Below are positions 8,721 to 15,819 of a stretch of 64,000 nt of DNA, piece after piece (the first letter of the stretch is position 1; every line of letters starts with the position of its first letter). Position numbers and translations under genes: made by a program. Origin of the DNA: CAMPJM01 sp964440915 (lineage in GTDB: Bacteria > Bacteroidota > Bacteroidia > Cytophagales > Cyclobacteriaceae); contig CAYTTV010000004.1 in the NCBI GenBank assembly GCA_964440915.1, forward strand, positions 27,694 to 91,693, given 5' to 3'. The notes under the pieces were generated by a model. That model ran no database searches and was not told the DNA's origin. It saw nothing but the letters and a program-made list of their open reading frames with translations.

Positions 8721-9182
8721 ATGACGAGCAAGGCCAAAATGAAAAGAGAGGAAACGGTTGACCATAACATAAAAGCTGCTTGGCACGCTATATATAGAAT
8801 GTACAACCAAAAGGCGATCAAAAACGATATTACTACTTCCATAGGATTCGTGCTCCTTAACATTCACCGTGAAGAGGGTACACCCGCAACAAAAATAGCC
8901 CCTTTGATGGGATTGGAGGCCAGGAGCCTAACGAGAATGTTGAAAACTATGGAACAGAAGGGCTTGATATACAAAGAACCTGATCTGGTCGACAAACGCT
9001 CGGTCAGGATTTTTCTGACAGAACTTGGTAAGGAAAAAAGGGTGATTTCAAGCAAGACAGTAAAAGATTTTAATAATGAAGTAAGGGCAGTGGTGTCACC
9101 CGAAAAGCTTAAAATATTTTTTGAAGTAATACAAGATATCAACAAAGTGATCGAGCAAAACAATATCGCTTCGAGAAGTTAA
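8721..9182 (+). CDS. MarR-family transcriptional regulator, likely of beta-oxidation genes
   Basis: A 153-residue winged-helix regulator of the MarR family. The DNA-binding core runs through SIGFVLLNIHREEGTPATKIAPLMGLEARSLTRMLKTMEQKGLIYKEPDLVDKRSVRIFLTELG, where the wing motif D-x-R (VDKRSVRIFLT) is clear. I start at ATG 8721, preceded by an AGGAAG purine box eight bases away. An upstream in-frame ATG at 8637 would add 28 residues with no family match. The gene lies 100 bases upstream of fadN in the same direction, so it may sense acyl-CoA or fatty acid and control the operon. That is inferred from position only. Confidence 0.88.
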   Translation: MTSKAKMKREETVDHNIKAAWHAIYRMYNQKAIKNDITTSIGFVLLNIHREEGTPATKIAPLMGLEARSLTRMLKTMEQKGLIYKEPDLVDKRSVRIFLTELGKEKRVISSKTVKDFNNEVRAVVSPEKLKIFFEVIQDINKVIEQNNIASRS

Positions 9183-9224
9183 ACATACCATCGAAAAGAT
9201 GCTTATTAAATTAAAAGGGGGAAA

Positions 9225-9232
9225 TAACTTTG
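9225..9232 (+). promoter_or_regulatory. Candidate -7 element of the fad operon
   Basis: TAACTTTG matches TAnnTTTG and lies 50 bases upstream of the fadN ATG. No TTG -33 element is seen at the usual distance, so the call rests on the -7 match alone. Confidence 0.4.
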
Positions 9233-9282
9233 AAAATCGGCACAGTTTGTAAAGACACGCTTAACTTTTAAATGAATTACGC

Positions 9283-11682
9283 ATGAAAAGAACTATTAAA
9301 AAAGTAGCGGTCCTAGGTTCAGGTATTATGGGCTCGAGAATAGCGGCTCATTTTGCCAATATAGGATTGCAAGTACTGCTATTGGACATTGCGCCTAAAG
9401 AAACCAATGAAGCGGAACAAAAAAAGGGACTCACGAAAAATGACCTTGCGGTAAAGAACAGGATCGTGAACGAGGCCTGGCAATCTGCCATCAAATCAAA
9501 GCCTGCACCACTCTATCACGAAAAATTTGCAGCGCAGGTGAGTCTTGGCAACTTCGACGATAACATGCCAGACATTAAAGACTGCGATTGGGTGGTTGAG
9601 GTAGTTGTGGAAAATTTAGACATTAAAAAATCGGTCTTTGAACAGGTAGAGCAACATAGAAAGCCCGGAACACTCATCACCACCAACACTTCTGGTATCC
9701 CCATTCACCTCATGCTTGAAGGCCGATCTGAAGATTTTCAAAAGCACTTCTGTGGAACACACTTCTTCAACCCACCACGATACCTGCCTTTACTCGAAAT
9801 CATCCCTACCACCAAAACCGATCCTGAAGTCGTTAAATTCCTGATGCACTTTGGTGATCTCCAACTGGGAAAGACTACTGTACTTTGTAAGGACACTCCA
9901 GCTTTTATTGCCAACAGGGTGGGTATCTACTCCATCATGAAGGTAGTAGATACCATGCAAAAATTAGGGCTGACCATAGACGAAGTTGATCGTTTGACGG
10001 GTCCAGCCATCAACCGTCCAAAATCTGCTACTTTCAGGACCTCGGATGTCGTGGGATTAGACACGCTGGTGAAGGTAGCCGACAACTTATACAAGGGCCT
10101 AGAACACGACGAGTCAAGAGAAATTTTCAAACTTCCTTCCGTGATCACACAAATGGAGGAGAACAAGATGCTGGGGGACAAAACGGGGCAAGGCTTTTAT
10201 AAAAAAACAAAAGACAAGGGCAATACGGTCATCCTTACATTGGACCTGAACGATTTGGAATATAAGCCTAAGCAAAAGGTAAAATTTGACGTTCTGGAAA
10301 CCACAAAAGCCATGGACGATGACAAGCAGAAGTTTAAGACGCTTCTTGCAGACCAAAGTAAAGCAGGAGAGTTTTACAGAGATTCGTTTTATGGGCTTTT
10401 TGCTTATGCTTCTAATCGTATCCCTGAAATCGCTGACGAACTGTATAAAATAGATGATGCACTTAGAGCAGGTTTTGGCTGGGGATATGGGCCCTTTGAA
10501 ACGTGGGATATGGTGGGCATTCAAAAGACGGTAGAAAAAATGGAGGCCGCAGGCTATAAACCCAACCAATGGGTATATGATATGCTGGCGGCAGGGGCAA
10601 GCACTTTTTACAAGACCGAAGACGGTATAAAGCAATATTATGACATCGCTGCCAAAGCCTACAAAGTTGTTCCCGGAACTGAGGCCTTTATTTTATTGGA
10701 TACACTCCGAGAAAACAAGGTGTTATGGAAAAATGCAGGTGCCTCTGTTTTTGATTTGGGAGATGGTATCCTCAACCTAGAGTTCCATTCTAAAAGCAAC
10801 TCCATGGGCGGCGAGGTGATCGATGCCATCAACAGGGCCATTGATATGGCAGAAAAAGACTACCAAGGATTGGTGATTGCCAATGAAGGTACCAACTTTT
10901 CTGTAGGGGCCAATATCGGCATGATCTTCATGACAGCCATAGAGCAGGAGTTTGACGAGCTGAACTTTATGATCCAACAGTTCCAGAAAACCATGATGCG
11001 TGCCAGGTACTCTTCTATCCCGGTGGTGGTGGCACCGCATGGACAAACCTTGGGTGGAGGATGCGAGCTTACCATGCATGCAGACAAGGTGCAGGCCTCT
11101 GCGGAAACCTATATAGGGCTAGTAGAGGTAGGAGTAGGCGTGATACCGTCTGGAGGCGGTACAAAAGAAATGGCCTTGCGCACAGCCGACAAGTATGTGA
11201 AGGGCGATATTGAGCTGAATGACCTTCAAAACGCTTTTATGAATATTGCCATGGCAAAAGTAGCTACTTCGGCTTATGAGGCCATAGACTTAGATTATAT
11301 AGGGAAAGAAGACGGCATAAGCATTAATCCCAATAGGCGCATTGCCGATGCAAAAGCCACGGCATTAAGAATAGCTGAATTAGGCTATGTGCAGCCTACT
11401 CCAAGAACGGATATTAAAGTACAGGGCAGGACAGGGATAGCATTGTTCAAAGGTGGTATCAGCGGTATGCTCGCTGGCCGCTATATTTCAGAACATGATG
11501 CCAAAATTGCCGAAAAACTCGCATATGTGATCTGCGGAGGCGATCTCTCTTATCCACAAGAAGTGTCTGAGCAGTATCTGCTCGATCTGGAAAGAGAAGC
11601 CTTCCTTTCGCTGTGCGGAGAACGAAAAACGTTAGAAAGAATTCAAAGTATACTGCAAAGCGGAAAGCCGTTGAGGAATTAA
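9283..11682 (+). CDS. fadN: Bifunctional 3-hydroxyacyl-CoA dehydrogenase / enoyl-CoA hydratase
   Basis: A 799-residue protein matching the length and domain order of Bacillus FadN: dehydrogenase domains first and hydratase last, the reverse of E. coli FadB. The NAD-binding loop GSGIMGS is at 12-18. GTHFFNPPRYLPLLEIIPT carries the catalytic His of the dehydrogenase. The crotonase-fold part begins near residue 490 (LEFHSKSNSMGGEVIDAINRAI), with oxyanion-hole segments GTNFSVGANIGMI and HGQTLGGGCELTMHADK. It catalyses hydration and NAD-dependent oxidation of trans-2-enoyl-CoA. It is first in a fadN-(S23)-fadA-fadE cluster behind a MarR gene. No terminator is seen before the next gene. Confidence 0.95.
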   Translation: MKRTIKKVAVLGSGIMGSRIAAHFANIGLQVLLLDIAPKETNEAEQKKGLTKNDLAVKNRIVNEAWQSAIKSKPAPLYHEKFAAQVSLGNFDDNMPDIKDCDWVVEVVVENLDIKKSVFEQVEQHRKPGTLITTNTSGIPIHLMLEGRSEDFQKHFCGTHFFNPPRYLPLLEIIPTTKTDPEVVKFLMHFGDLQLGKTTVLCKDTPAFIANRVGIYSIMKVVDTMQKLGLTIDEVDRLTGPAINRPKSATFRTSDVVGLDTLVKVADNLYKGLEHDESREIFKLPSVITQMEENKMLGDKTGQGFYKKTKDKGNTVILTLDLNDLEYKPKQKVKFDVLETTKAMDDDKQKFKTLLADQSKAGEFYRDSFYGLFAYASNRIPEIADELYKIDDALRAGFGWGYGPFETWDMVGIQKTVEKMEAAGYKPNQWVYDMLAAGASTFYKTEDGIKQYYDIAAKAYKVVPGTEAFILLDTLRENKVLWKNAGASVFDLGDGILNLEFHSKSNSMGGEVIDAINRAIDMAEKDYQGLVIANEGTNFSVGANIGMIFMTAIEQEFDELNFMIQQFQKTMMRARYSSIPVVVAPHGQTLGGGCELTMHADKVQASAETYIGLVEVGVGVIPSGGGTKEMALRTADKYVKGDIELNDLQNAFMNIAMAKVATSAYEAIDLDYIGKEDGISINPNRRIADAKATALRIAELGYVQPTPRTDIKVQGRTGIALFKGGISGMLAGRYISEHDAKIAEKLAYVICGGDLSYPQEVSEQYLLDLEREAFLSLCGERKTLERIQSILQSGKPLRN

Positions 11683-11715
11683 AAAAGTAGGCAATAAAAA
11701 GTAGGCAATAGGCAA
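11681..11715 (+). repeat. Heptad-phased spacer before the S23 gene (5 units)
   Basis: From the last two bases of the fadN stop to the start codon, the DNA is five consecutive 7-bp words; TAGGCAA occurs at 11688-11694, 11702-11708 and 11709-11715, alternating with A-rich words. The ATG of the S23 copy follows directly. The same bases recur after the gap as part of the duplicated 55 bp. Confidence 0.75.
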
Positions 11716-11750
11716 ATGGGGACTAGCTTTAAAGACTTGATAGTATATAA

Positions 11751-11850
11751 NNNNNNNNNNNNNNNNNNNNNNNNNNNNNNNNNNNNNNNNNNNNNNNNNN
11801 NNNNNNNNNNNNNNNNNNNNNNNNNNNNNNNNNNNNNNNNNNNNNNNNNN
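11751..11850. other. False scaffold gap (100 N) with 55-bp duplicated flanks
   Basis: The 55 bases before the Ns (11696-11750) are identical to the 55 bases after them (11851-11905). This is what an unmerged overlap between two contigs looks like. Removing the gap and one copy leaves a continuous fadN-S23 junction with nothing missing. Confidence 0.9.
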
Positions 11851-11870
11851 AAAAAGTAGGCAATAGGCAA

Positions 11871-12254
11871 ATGGGGACTAGCTTTAAAGACTTGATAGTA
11901 TATAAGAAAGCCTTTGGTATGGCAATGAAGATTTACGAAGTTTCTAAATCTTTTCCTAAATCAGAAACTTATTCTTTAACTGATCAGATAAGAAGATCTT
12001 CTAGATCTGTAGCAGCTTGTATTGCAGAGGCGTACCGAAAACGACAATATGAGGCATACTTTGTAAGCAAAGTCTCTGATGCTGATATGGAAAATAGTGA
12101 AACCCAAGTATGGCTCGATTTCGCATTAGCATGCGATTATATAAAGAAGCCAATGAAGATAGAGCTTGAAGCATCCTCAATTGAAATAGGAAAACTGCTT
12201 AATCATATGATTAATAATCCTGAAAAGTATGTGAAGAAAATCCATAACCAATAA
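11871..12254 (+). CDS. Four-helix-bundle protein of the S23/IVP family
   Basis: A 127-residue member of the 23S rRNA intervening-sequence (S23, four helix bundle) family. Typical features: FKDLIVYKKAFGMAMKIYEVSKSFPKSETYSLTDQIRRSSRSVAACIAEAYRKR near the start, ADMENSETQVWLDFALACDYI in the middle, and LLNHMINNPEKY at the end. Family members assemble into barrel-shaped pentamers and may bind nucleic acid; the function of free-standing chromosomal copies is unknown. It splits what is otherwise a fadN-fadA pair and is bracketed by heptad-phased spacers (11681-11715, 12264-12361). The first 35 bases also appear before the N gap because of the unmerged contig overlap. Confidence 0.9.
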   Translation: MGTSFKDLIVYKKAFGMAMKIYEVSKSFPKSETYSLTDQIRRSSRSVAACIAEAYRKRQYEAYFVSKVSDADMENSETQVWLDFALACDYIKKPMKIELEASSIEIGKLLNHMINNPEKYVKKIHNQ

Positions 12255-12263
12255 AGTACTTCC

Positions 12264-12361
12264 TTGCCAATTGTCAATTGACTACTGCCTACTTGATTAA
12301 CTAAACAACGATCTAAAGACTCAAAACTAAAGTCTAAATTATAAATTATAAATTCAAAAAA
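12264..12361 (+). repeat. Heptad-phased spacer before fadA (14 units)
   Basis: Fourteen consecutive 7-bp words in one phase fill the space from just after the S23 stop to one base before the fadA ATG. Examples are TTGCCAA (12264), TTGTCAA (12271), later CTAAAGT (12327) and CTAAATT (12334), and an exact pair ATAAATT at 12341 and 12348. The left half is the inverse-complement type of the TAGGCAA words that precede the S23 gene. Confidence 0.75.
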
Positions 12362-12362
12362 T

Positions 12363-13538
12363 ATGAACGCATATATTGTAGCAGGATATCGGTCGGCAGT
12401 GGGAAAAGCCAACAGGGGTGGTTTCAGGTTTTATAGGCCTGACGATTTGGCTGCCGACATCATCCAACATCTGGTTAAATCCATCGATGGGTTTGACCCT
12501 AGCAGGGTAGATGATCTCATTGTGGGAAATGCTGTTCCTGAAGCAGAACAAGGAATGCAAATGGGAAGGCTTATTTCCTTATTGGCACTCCCTATGAATG
12601 TTCCGGGCATGATTGTAAACCGCTATTGTGGTTCTGGTATAGAGACCATCGCGATTGCATCGGCCAAAATCCATGCAGGAATGGCAGATTGCATCATTGC
12701 AGGTGGCACGGAATCGATGTCGCTCGTGCCTACCATGGGTTGGAAAACGGCTCTGAACTATAAGATCGCTACCGAGAATCCACAGTATTATACCAGTATG
12801 GGCCATACCGCTGAAAACGTTTCAGAAAAGTATAAAGTCTCGAGAGAAGATCAGGATGAGTTTTCATACCAATCACACCAACGCGCCTTGGCGGCAATAG
12901 AAGCTGGGAAGTTCAAGGACGAAATTGTGCCCATTACGGTTTCTGAAACTTATATTGATGGCAATGGAAAAAAGAAAACCAAGGAATATGTGGTAGATAC
13001 CGATGAAGGGCCAAGAGCGGACACATCCTTGGAACGCCTTGCCGCATTAAAGCCAGTCTTTACCAATAAGGGCAACGTAACTGCCGGAAATTCTTCTCAA
13101 ACATCAGATGGAGCAGCTTTCGTCATGGTGATGTCCGAAAAAATGGTAAAGGAATATAATCTAAAGCCTATTGCCAGGATGGTAAGCTATAAGGCTGCAG
13201 GGGTAGACCCAAAATATATGGGTATTGGGCCTGTAGAAGCAGTTCCGCTGGCTTTGAAAGCAGCAGGAATGAAAATGCAGGATATCGACCTCATAGAGTT
13301 AAACGAAGCATTTGCAGCACAATCATTGGCCGTAATCAGAGAATTGGATATGGACATGGAGAAGGTGAATGTAAACGGTGGGGCTATCGCTCTAGGCCAT
13401 CCGTTAGGATGTACTGGTGCAAAATTATCCATTCAGATATTCAACGAGTTGCGCAGAAGAAATCAGAAGTATGGCATGGTGACAGCTTGTGTAGGTGGTG
13501 GTCAAGGCGTAGCAGGGATATATGAGTTGTTGAACTAG
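12363..13538 (+). CDS. fadA: Acetyl-CoA acyltransferase (3-ketoacyl-CoA thiolase)
   Basis: A 391-residue thiolase of normal length that cleaves 3-ketoacyl-CoA with CoA in the last step of beta-oxidation. The nucleophilic Cys89 lies in IVNRYCGSGIETI. The catalytic His is in NGGAIALGHPLGCTGAK (about residue 347), and the second Cys in VTACVGGGQGVAGIYE near the C-terminus. The substrate-recognition segment LIELNEAFAAQSLAV is intact. It follows fadN and the S23 gene in the same direction, and fadE follows, so the three steps of the cycle are encoded together. The spacer on each side is heptad-phased repeat DNA with no terminator. Confidence 0.95.
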   Translation: MNAYIVAGYRSAVGKANRGGFRFYRPDDLAADIIQHLVKSIDGFDPSRVDDLIVGNAVPEAEQGMQMGRLISLLALPMNVPGMIVNRYCGSGIETIAIASAKIHAGMADCIIAGGTESMSLVPTMGWKTALNYKIATENPQYYTSMGHTAENVSEKYKVSREDQDEFSYQSHQRALAAIEAGKFKDEIVPITVSETYIDGNGKKKTKEYVVDTDEGPRADTSLERLAALKPVFTNKGNVTAGNSSQTSDGAAFVMVMSEKMVKEYNLKPIARMVSYKAAGVDPKYMGIGPVEAVPLALKAAGMKMQDIDLIELNEAFAAQSLAVIRELDMDMEKVNVNGGAIALGHPLGCTGAKLSIQIFNELRRRNQKYGMVTACVGGGQGVAGIYELLN

Positions 13539-13595
13539 AAGTCATACTTAGACGGGAGACACAAGATCTTAGATTGAAGATAGTTCAAAATGCAG

Positions 13596-13640
13596 CATAA
13601 GCCGCGGTTCGTGTCCTCACGAATCACATTCTGGAATGGA
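13596..13640. repeat. Hairpin-bearing intergenic repeat, copy 1
   Basis: CATAAGCCGCGGTTCGTG begins a 45-base unit containing the perfect hairpin TTCGTG-TCCT-CACGAA. The second copy at 13749-13793 keeps the stem and changes the loop to TCTT, which suggests that the stem is what is conserved. Confidence 0.75.
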
Positions 13641-13748
13641 AGTGGGATGCATGCAAGCCTTATCAGTTGGCAATGGACAATGAGCAATAGGCTAGGTAAA
13701 AGAATATATCGCTTGTCAGTCCAAAAAACATTGACCTTTGAACTTGAA

Positions 13749-13793
13749 CATAAGCCGTGGTTCGTGTCTTCACGAATTACCATTCTGAACGAA
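13749..13793. repeat. Hairpin-bearing intergenic repeat, copy 2
   Basis: Same orientation as the copy at 13596-13640; hairpin TTCGTG-TCTT-CACGAA with the flanking CATAAGCCGTGG. Differences from copy 1 fall in the loop and flanks. Confidence 0.75.
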
Positions 13794-13855
13794 AAATATT
13801 GAACTGTGAGCCTTAAACTTAAATTAGACATTCGAAAAACCAAAAATTAAAAGAT

Positions 13856-15655
13856 ATGGAAGCAACAGATAAAAAAGAAATGCCTAAAGGCGGAGCTTTT
13901 CTCATCAAAGAAACAGAAGCGAAGGATATATTTATTCCAGAAGAATGGTCTGAGGAGCAAAAGATGATCGCCCAGACGTGTGAAGATTTTTTGAAAGCTG
14001 AGATTTTCCCCCGTTTGGATGAAATCGACTCTATGAAAGATCCGAACCTCATGCCACAGCTCATGGACAAAGCAGGGGAACTAGGACTATTAGGAACTTC
14101 AGTGCCAGAATCATACGGTGGCTTTGGCATGGACTTTAACACCTCGATGTTGGTAGCAGAAAAGATTGGGGCAGGACATTCATTTGCCGTAGCACTTTCT
14201 GCACATACAGGTATCGGCACCTTGCCGATCCTCTACTACGGCAATGAGGAGCAGAAGCAAAAGTACTTGCCAAAACTTGCCTCTGGTGAATGGAAGGCAG
14301 CTTATTGCCTTACCGAACCCGACTCTGGCTCTGATGCTAACTCAGGAAAAACAAAAGCTACACTTACGCCCGATGGCAGGTTTTATGAGCTTACGGGTCA
14401 AAAGATGTGGATTACCAACGGTGGTTTCGCCGATCTTTATATTGTCTTTGCTAAAATCGAGGATGATAAGAACTTGAGCGCTTTTATTGTTGAGCGTTCT
14501 TTTGGAGGTATTACTATGAATGAGGAAGAGAAAAAGATGGGCATCAAAGGCTCATCTACGAGACAGATCTTCTTTAATGAATGTAAAGTGCCCGTCGAAA
14601 ACATGCTTTCCGAAAGGCAAAATGGCTTCAAGATAGCGGTAAACATCCTGAACATAGGCAGAATAAAACTAGGTGCGGCCGCTTTTGGGGCAGCTAAGAA
14701 AACCATTGACCACTCGGTGAATTATGCCAATGAAAGAAAGCAATTCGACACGGCCATTGCCAATTTCGGTGCCATCAAGCACAAGCTGGCGGAAATGACA
14801 ACGAAAATTTACGCCACGGAATCTGCTCATTATCGCGCTAGTCAGAATATCGACGATGCCTATGCTGCACTGGCTGCCGGCGGTATGGAAGAAGCGAAAG
14901 CTAGGCTAAAGTCTGTAGAGGAATTTGCCATAGAATGCGCCATGCTAAAAGTACACGGCTCAGAAGTGCTTGACTTTGTCGTGGATGAAGGAGTACAAAT
15001 ATATGGAGGCATGGGCTTTAGTGCAGAATCTCCTGTAGAAAAAGGATATCGGGATGCCCGGATCAACAGAATATTTGAGGGCACCAATGAGATTAACAGA
15101 ATGCTCTGCATCGATATGTTGTTGAAAAGAGCCATGAAAGGGGAAGTTGACTTAATGGGGCCCGCTATGGCAGTAGCTAAAGAGTTGACCTCAATTCCAG
15201 ATTTCAGCACCGATACTGACGACAGCCTTTTTGCTGCTGAAAAGAAGGTATTACGCAATTTAAAAAAGGCTGGATTGATGGTAGCCGGTTCGGCTGTACA
15301 AAAACTGATGCAGAACATCAAAGATGAGCAGGAGATCCTTATGAACCTTGCCGACATGATGATAGAAGGATATGTGGCAGAATCTACTTTATTGAGGACC
15401 GAGAAGTTGGTTGGCATACGAGGAGAGGCAGCCTGCCAATATCAGATTGACATGACCAGAATTTACCTCCACCATGCGGTAAATGTGGCTACACTTGCAG
15501 CCAAAGAGGCTATATATGCTTTTGCAGAGGGAGACGAACTGAGGATGATGCTCATGGGCTTGAAACGTTATACCAAAATTGAGCCTATGAATCTGAAGGA
15601 AGCCCGTAGAAGGATTGCTGACCATGTGATCAGCAAAAATGAATATCCATTTTAG
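13856..15655 (+). CDS. fadE: Acyl-CoA dehydrogenase, long (FadE-like)
   Basis: A 599-residue flavin acyl-CoA dehydrogenase that introduces the 2,3 double bond of acyl-CoA. The length and the extra 180-residue C-terminal region match Bacillus FadE and VLCAD-like enzymes, not the 380-residue short forms. The FAD-binding segments AAYCLTEPDSGSDANSGKTKA and MWITNGGFADLYIVFAK are present. The catalytic Glu lies in RIFEGTNEINRM near residue 405. It closes the fadN-fadA-fadE cluster; electrons would pass to ETF, whose genes are not in the window. A strong terminator follows at 15782-15812. A second, short acyl-CoA dehydrogenase is encoded at 53757-54896. Confidence 0.94.
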   Translation: MEATDKKEMPKGGAFLIKETEAKDIFIPEEWSEEQKMIAQTCEDFLKAEIFPRLDEIDSMKDPNLMPQLMDKAGELGLLGTSVPESYGGFGMDFNTSMLVAEKIGAGHSFAVALSAHTGIGTLPILYYGNEEQKQKYLPKLASGEWKAAYCLTEPDSGSDANSGKTKATLTPDGRFYELTGQKMWITNGGFADLYIVFAKIEDDKNLSAFIVERSFGGITMNEEEKKMGIKGSSTRQIFFNECKVPVENMLSERQNGFKIAVNILNIGRIKLGAAAFGAAKKTIDHSVNYANERKQFDTAIANFGAIKHKLAEMTTKIYATESAHYRASQNIDDAYAALAAGGMEEAKARLKSVEEFAIECAMLKVHGSEVLDFVVDEGVQIYGGMGFSAESPVEKGYRDARINRIFEGTNEINRMLCIDMLLKRAMKGEVDLMGPAMAVAKELTSIPDFSTDTDDSLFAAEKKVLRNLKKAGLMVAGSAVQKLMQNIKDEQEILMNLADMMIEGYVAESTLLRTEKLVGIRGEAACQYQIDMTRIYLHHAVNVATLAAKEAIYAFAEGDELRMMLMGLKRYTKIEPMNLKEARRRIADHVISKNEYPF

Positions 15656-15781
15656 AGGGTATTGTAATGATAAGTGGAATCCCTTTGGATGAGCGTATAG
15701 AACTAGGAGATTCCCAATAAACCAACTACCGTTGTTTTTTGGGAATGACGGTAGTCCTATCGGAGGATAGCTTATAAAAAC

Positions 15782-15812
15782 ATCTTGGGCCAAGAGTTAC
15801 TTGGCCCAAGAT
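15782..15812. terminator. Bidirectional terminator between fadE and M16 peptidase gene
   Basis: Perfect 12-bp stem ATCTTGGGCCAA / TTGGCCCAAGAT with a 7-base loop, between convergent genes ending at 15655 and 15820. A second hairpin, ACTACCGT (15725-15732) against ACGGTAGT (15748-15755), lies just upstream on the fadE side. Confidence 0.85.
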
Positions 15813-15819
15813 TTAAAGT

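Larger units (their letters stand above)
13546..13855 (+). repeat. Heptad-phased fadA-fadE spacer with two hairpin repeats
   Basis: The whole 317-base gap between fadA and fadE is repetitive. It opens with five 7-bp words ending in AGA (13546-13580) and later has AATGGAC (13672) and AATGAGC (13679) in the same phase. It ends with A-rich heptads running up to the ATG. Embedded are two copies of a hairpin repeat (13596-13640 and 13749-13793). Small open frames on both strands here reflect the repeats and are not credible genes. Confidence 0.7.

Noticed and set aside
11679..11870. Leftward open frame crossing the N gap at 11751
   Set aside because: It exists only because the Ns have no stop codon; the flanks are antisense to the S23 gene and its spacer.
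11871..12254. Avd-type accessory gene of a diversity-generating retroelement
   Set aside because: S23-family folds include Avd, but no reverse transcriptase or template/variable repeat pair is present in the window.
13535..13843. Small frames on both strands between fadA and fadE
   Set aside because: They consist of the hairpin repeats and heptad words; the two repeat copies are in different frames, so no protein is conserved.
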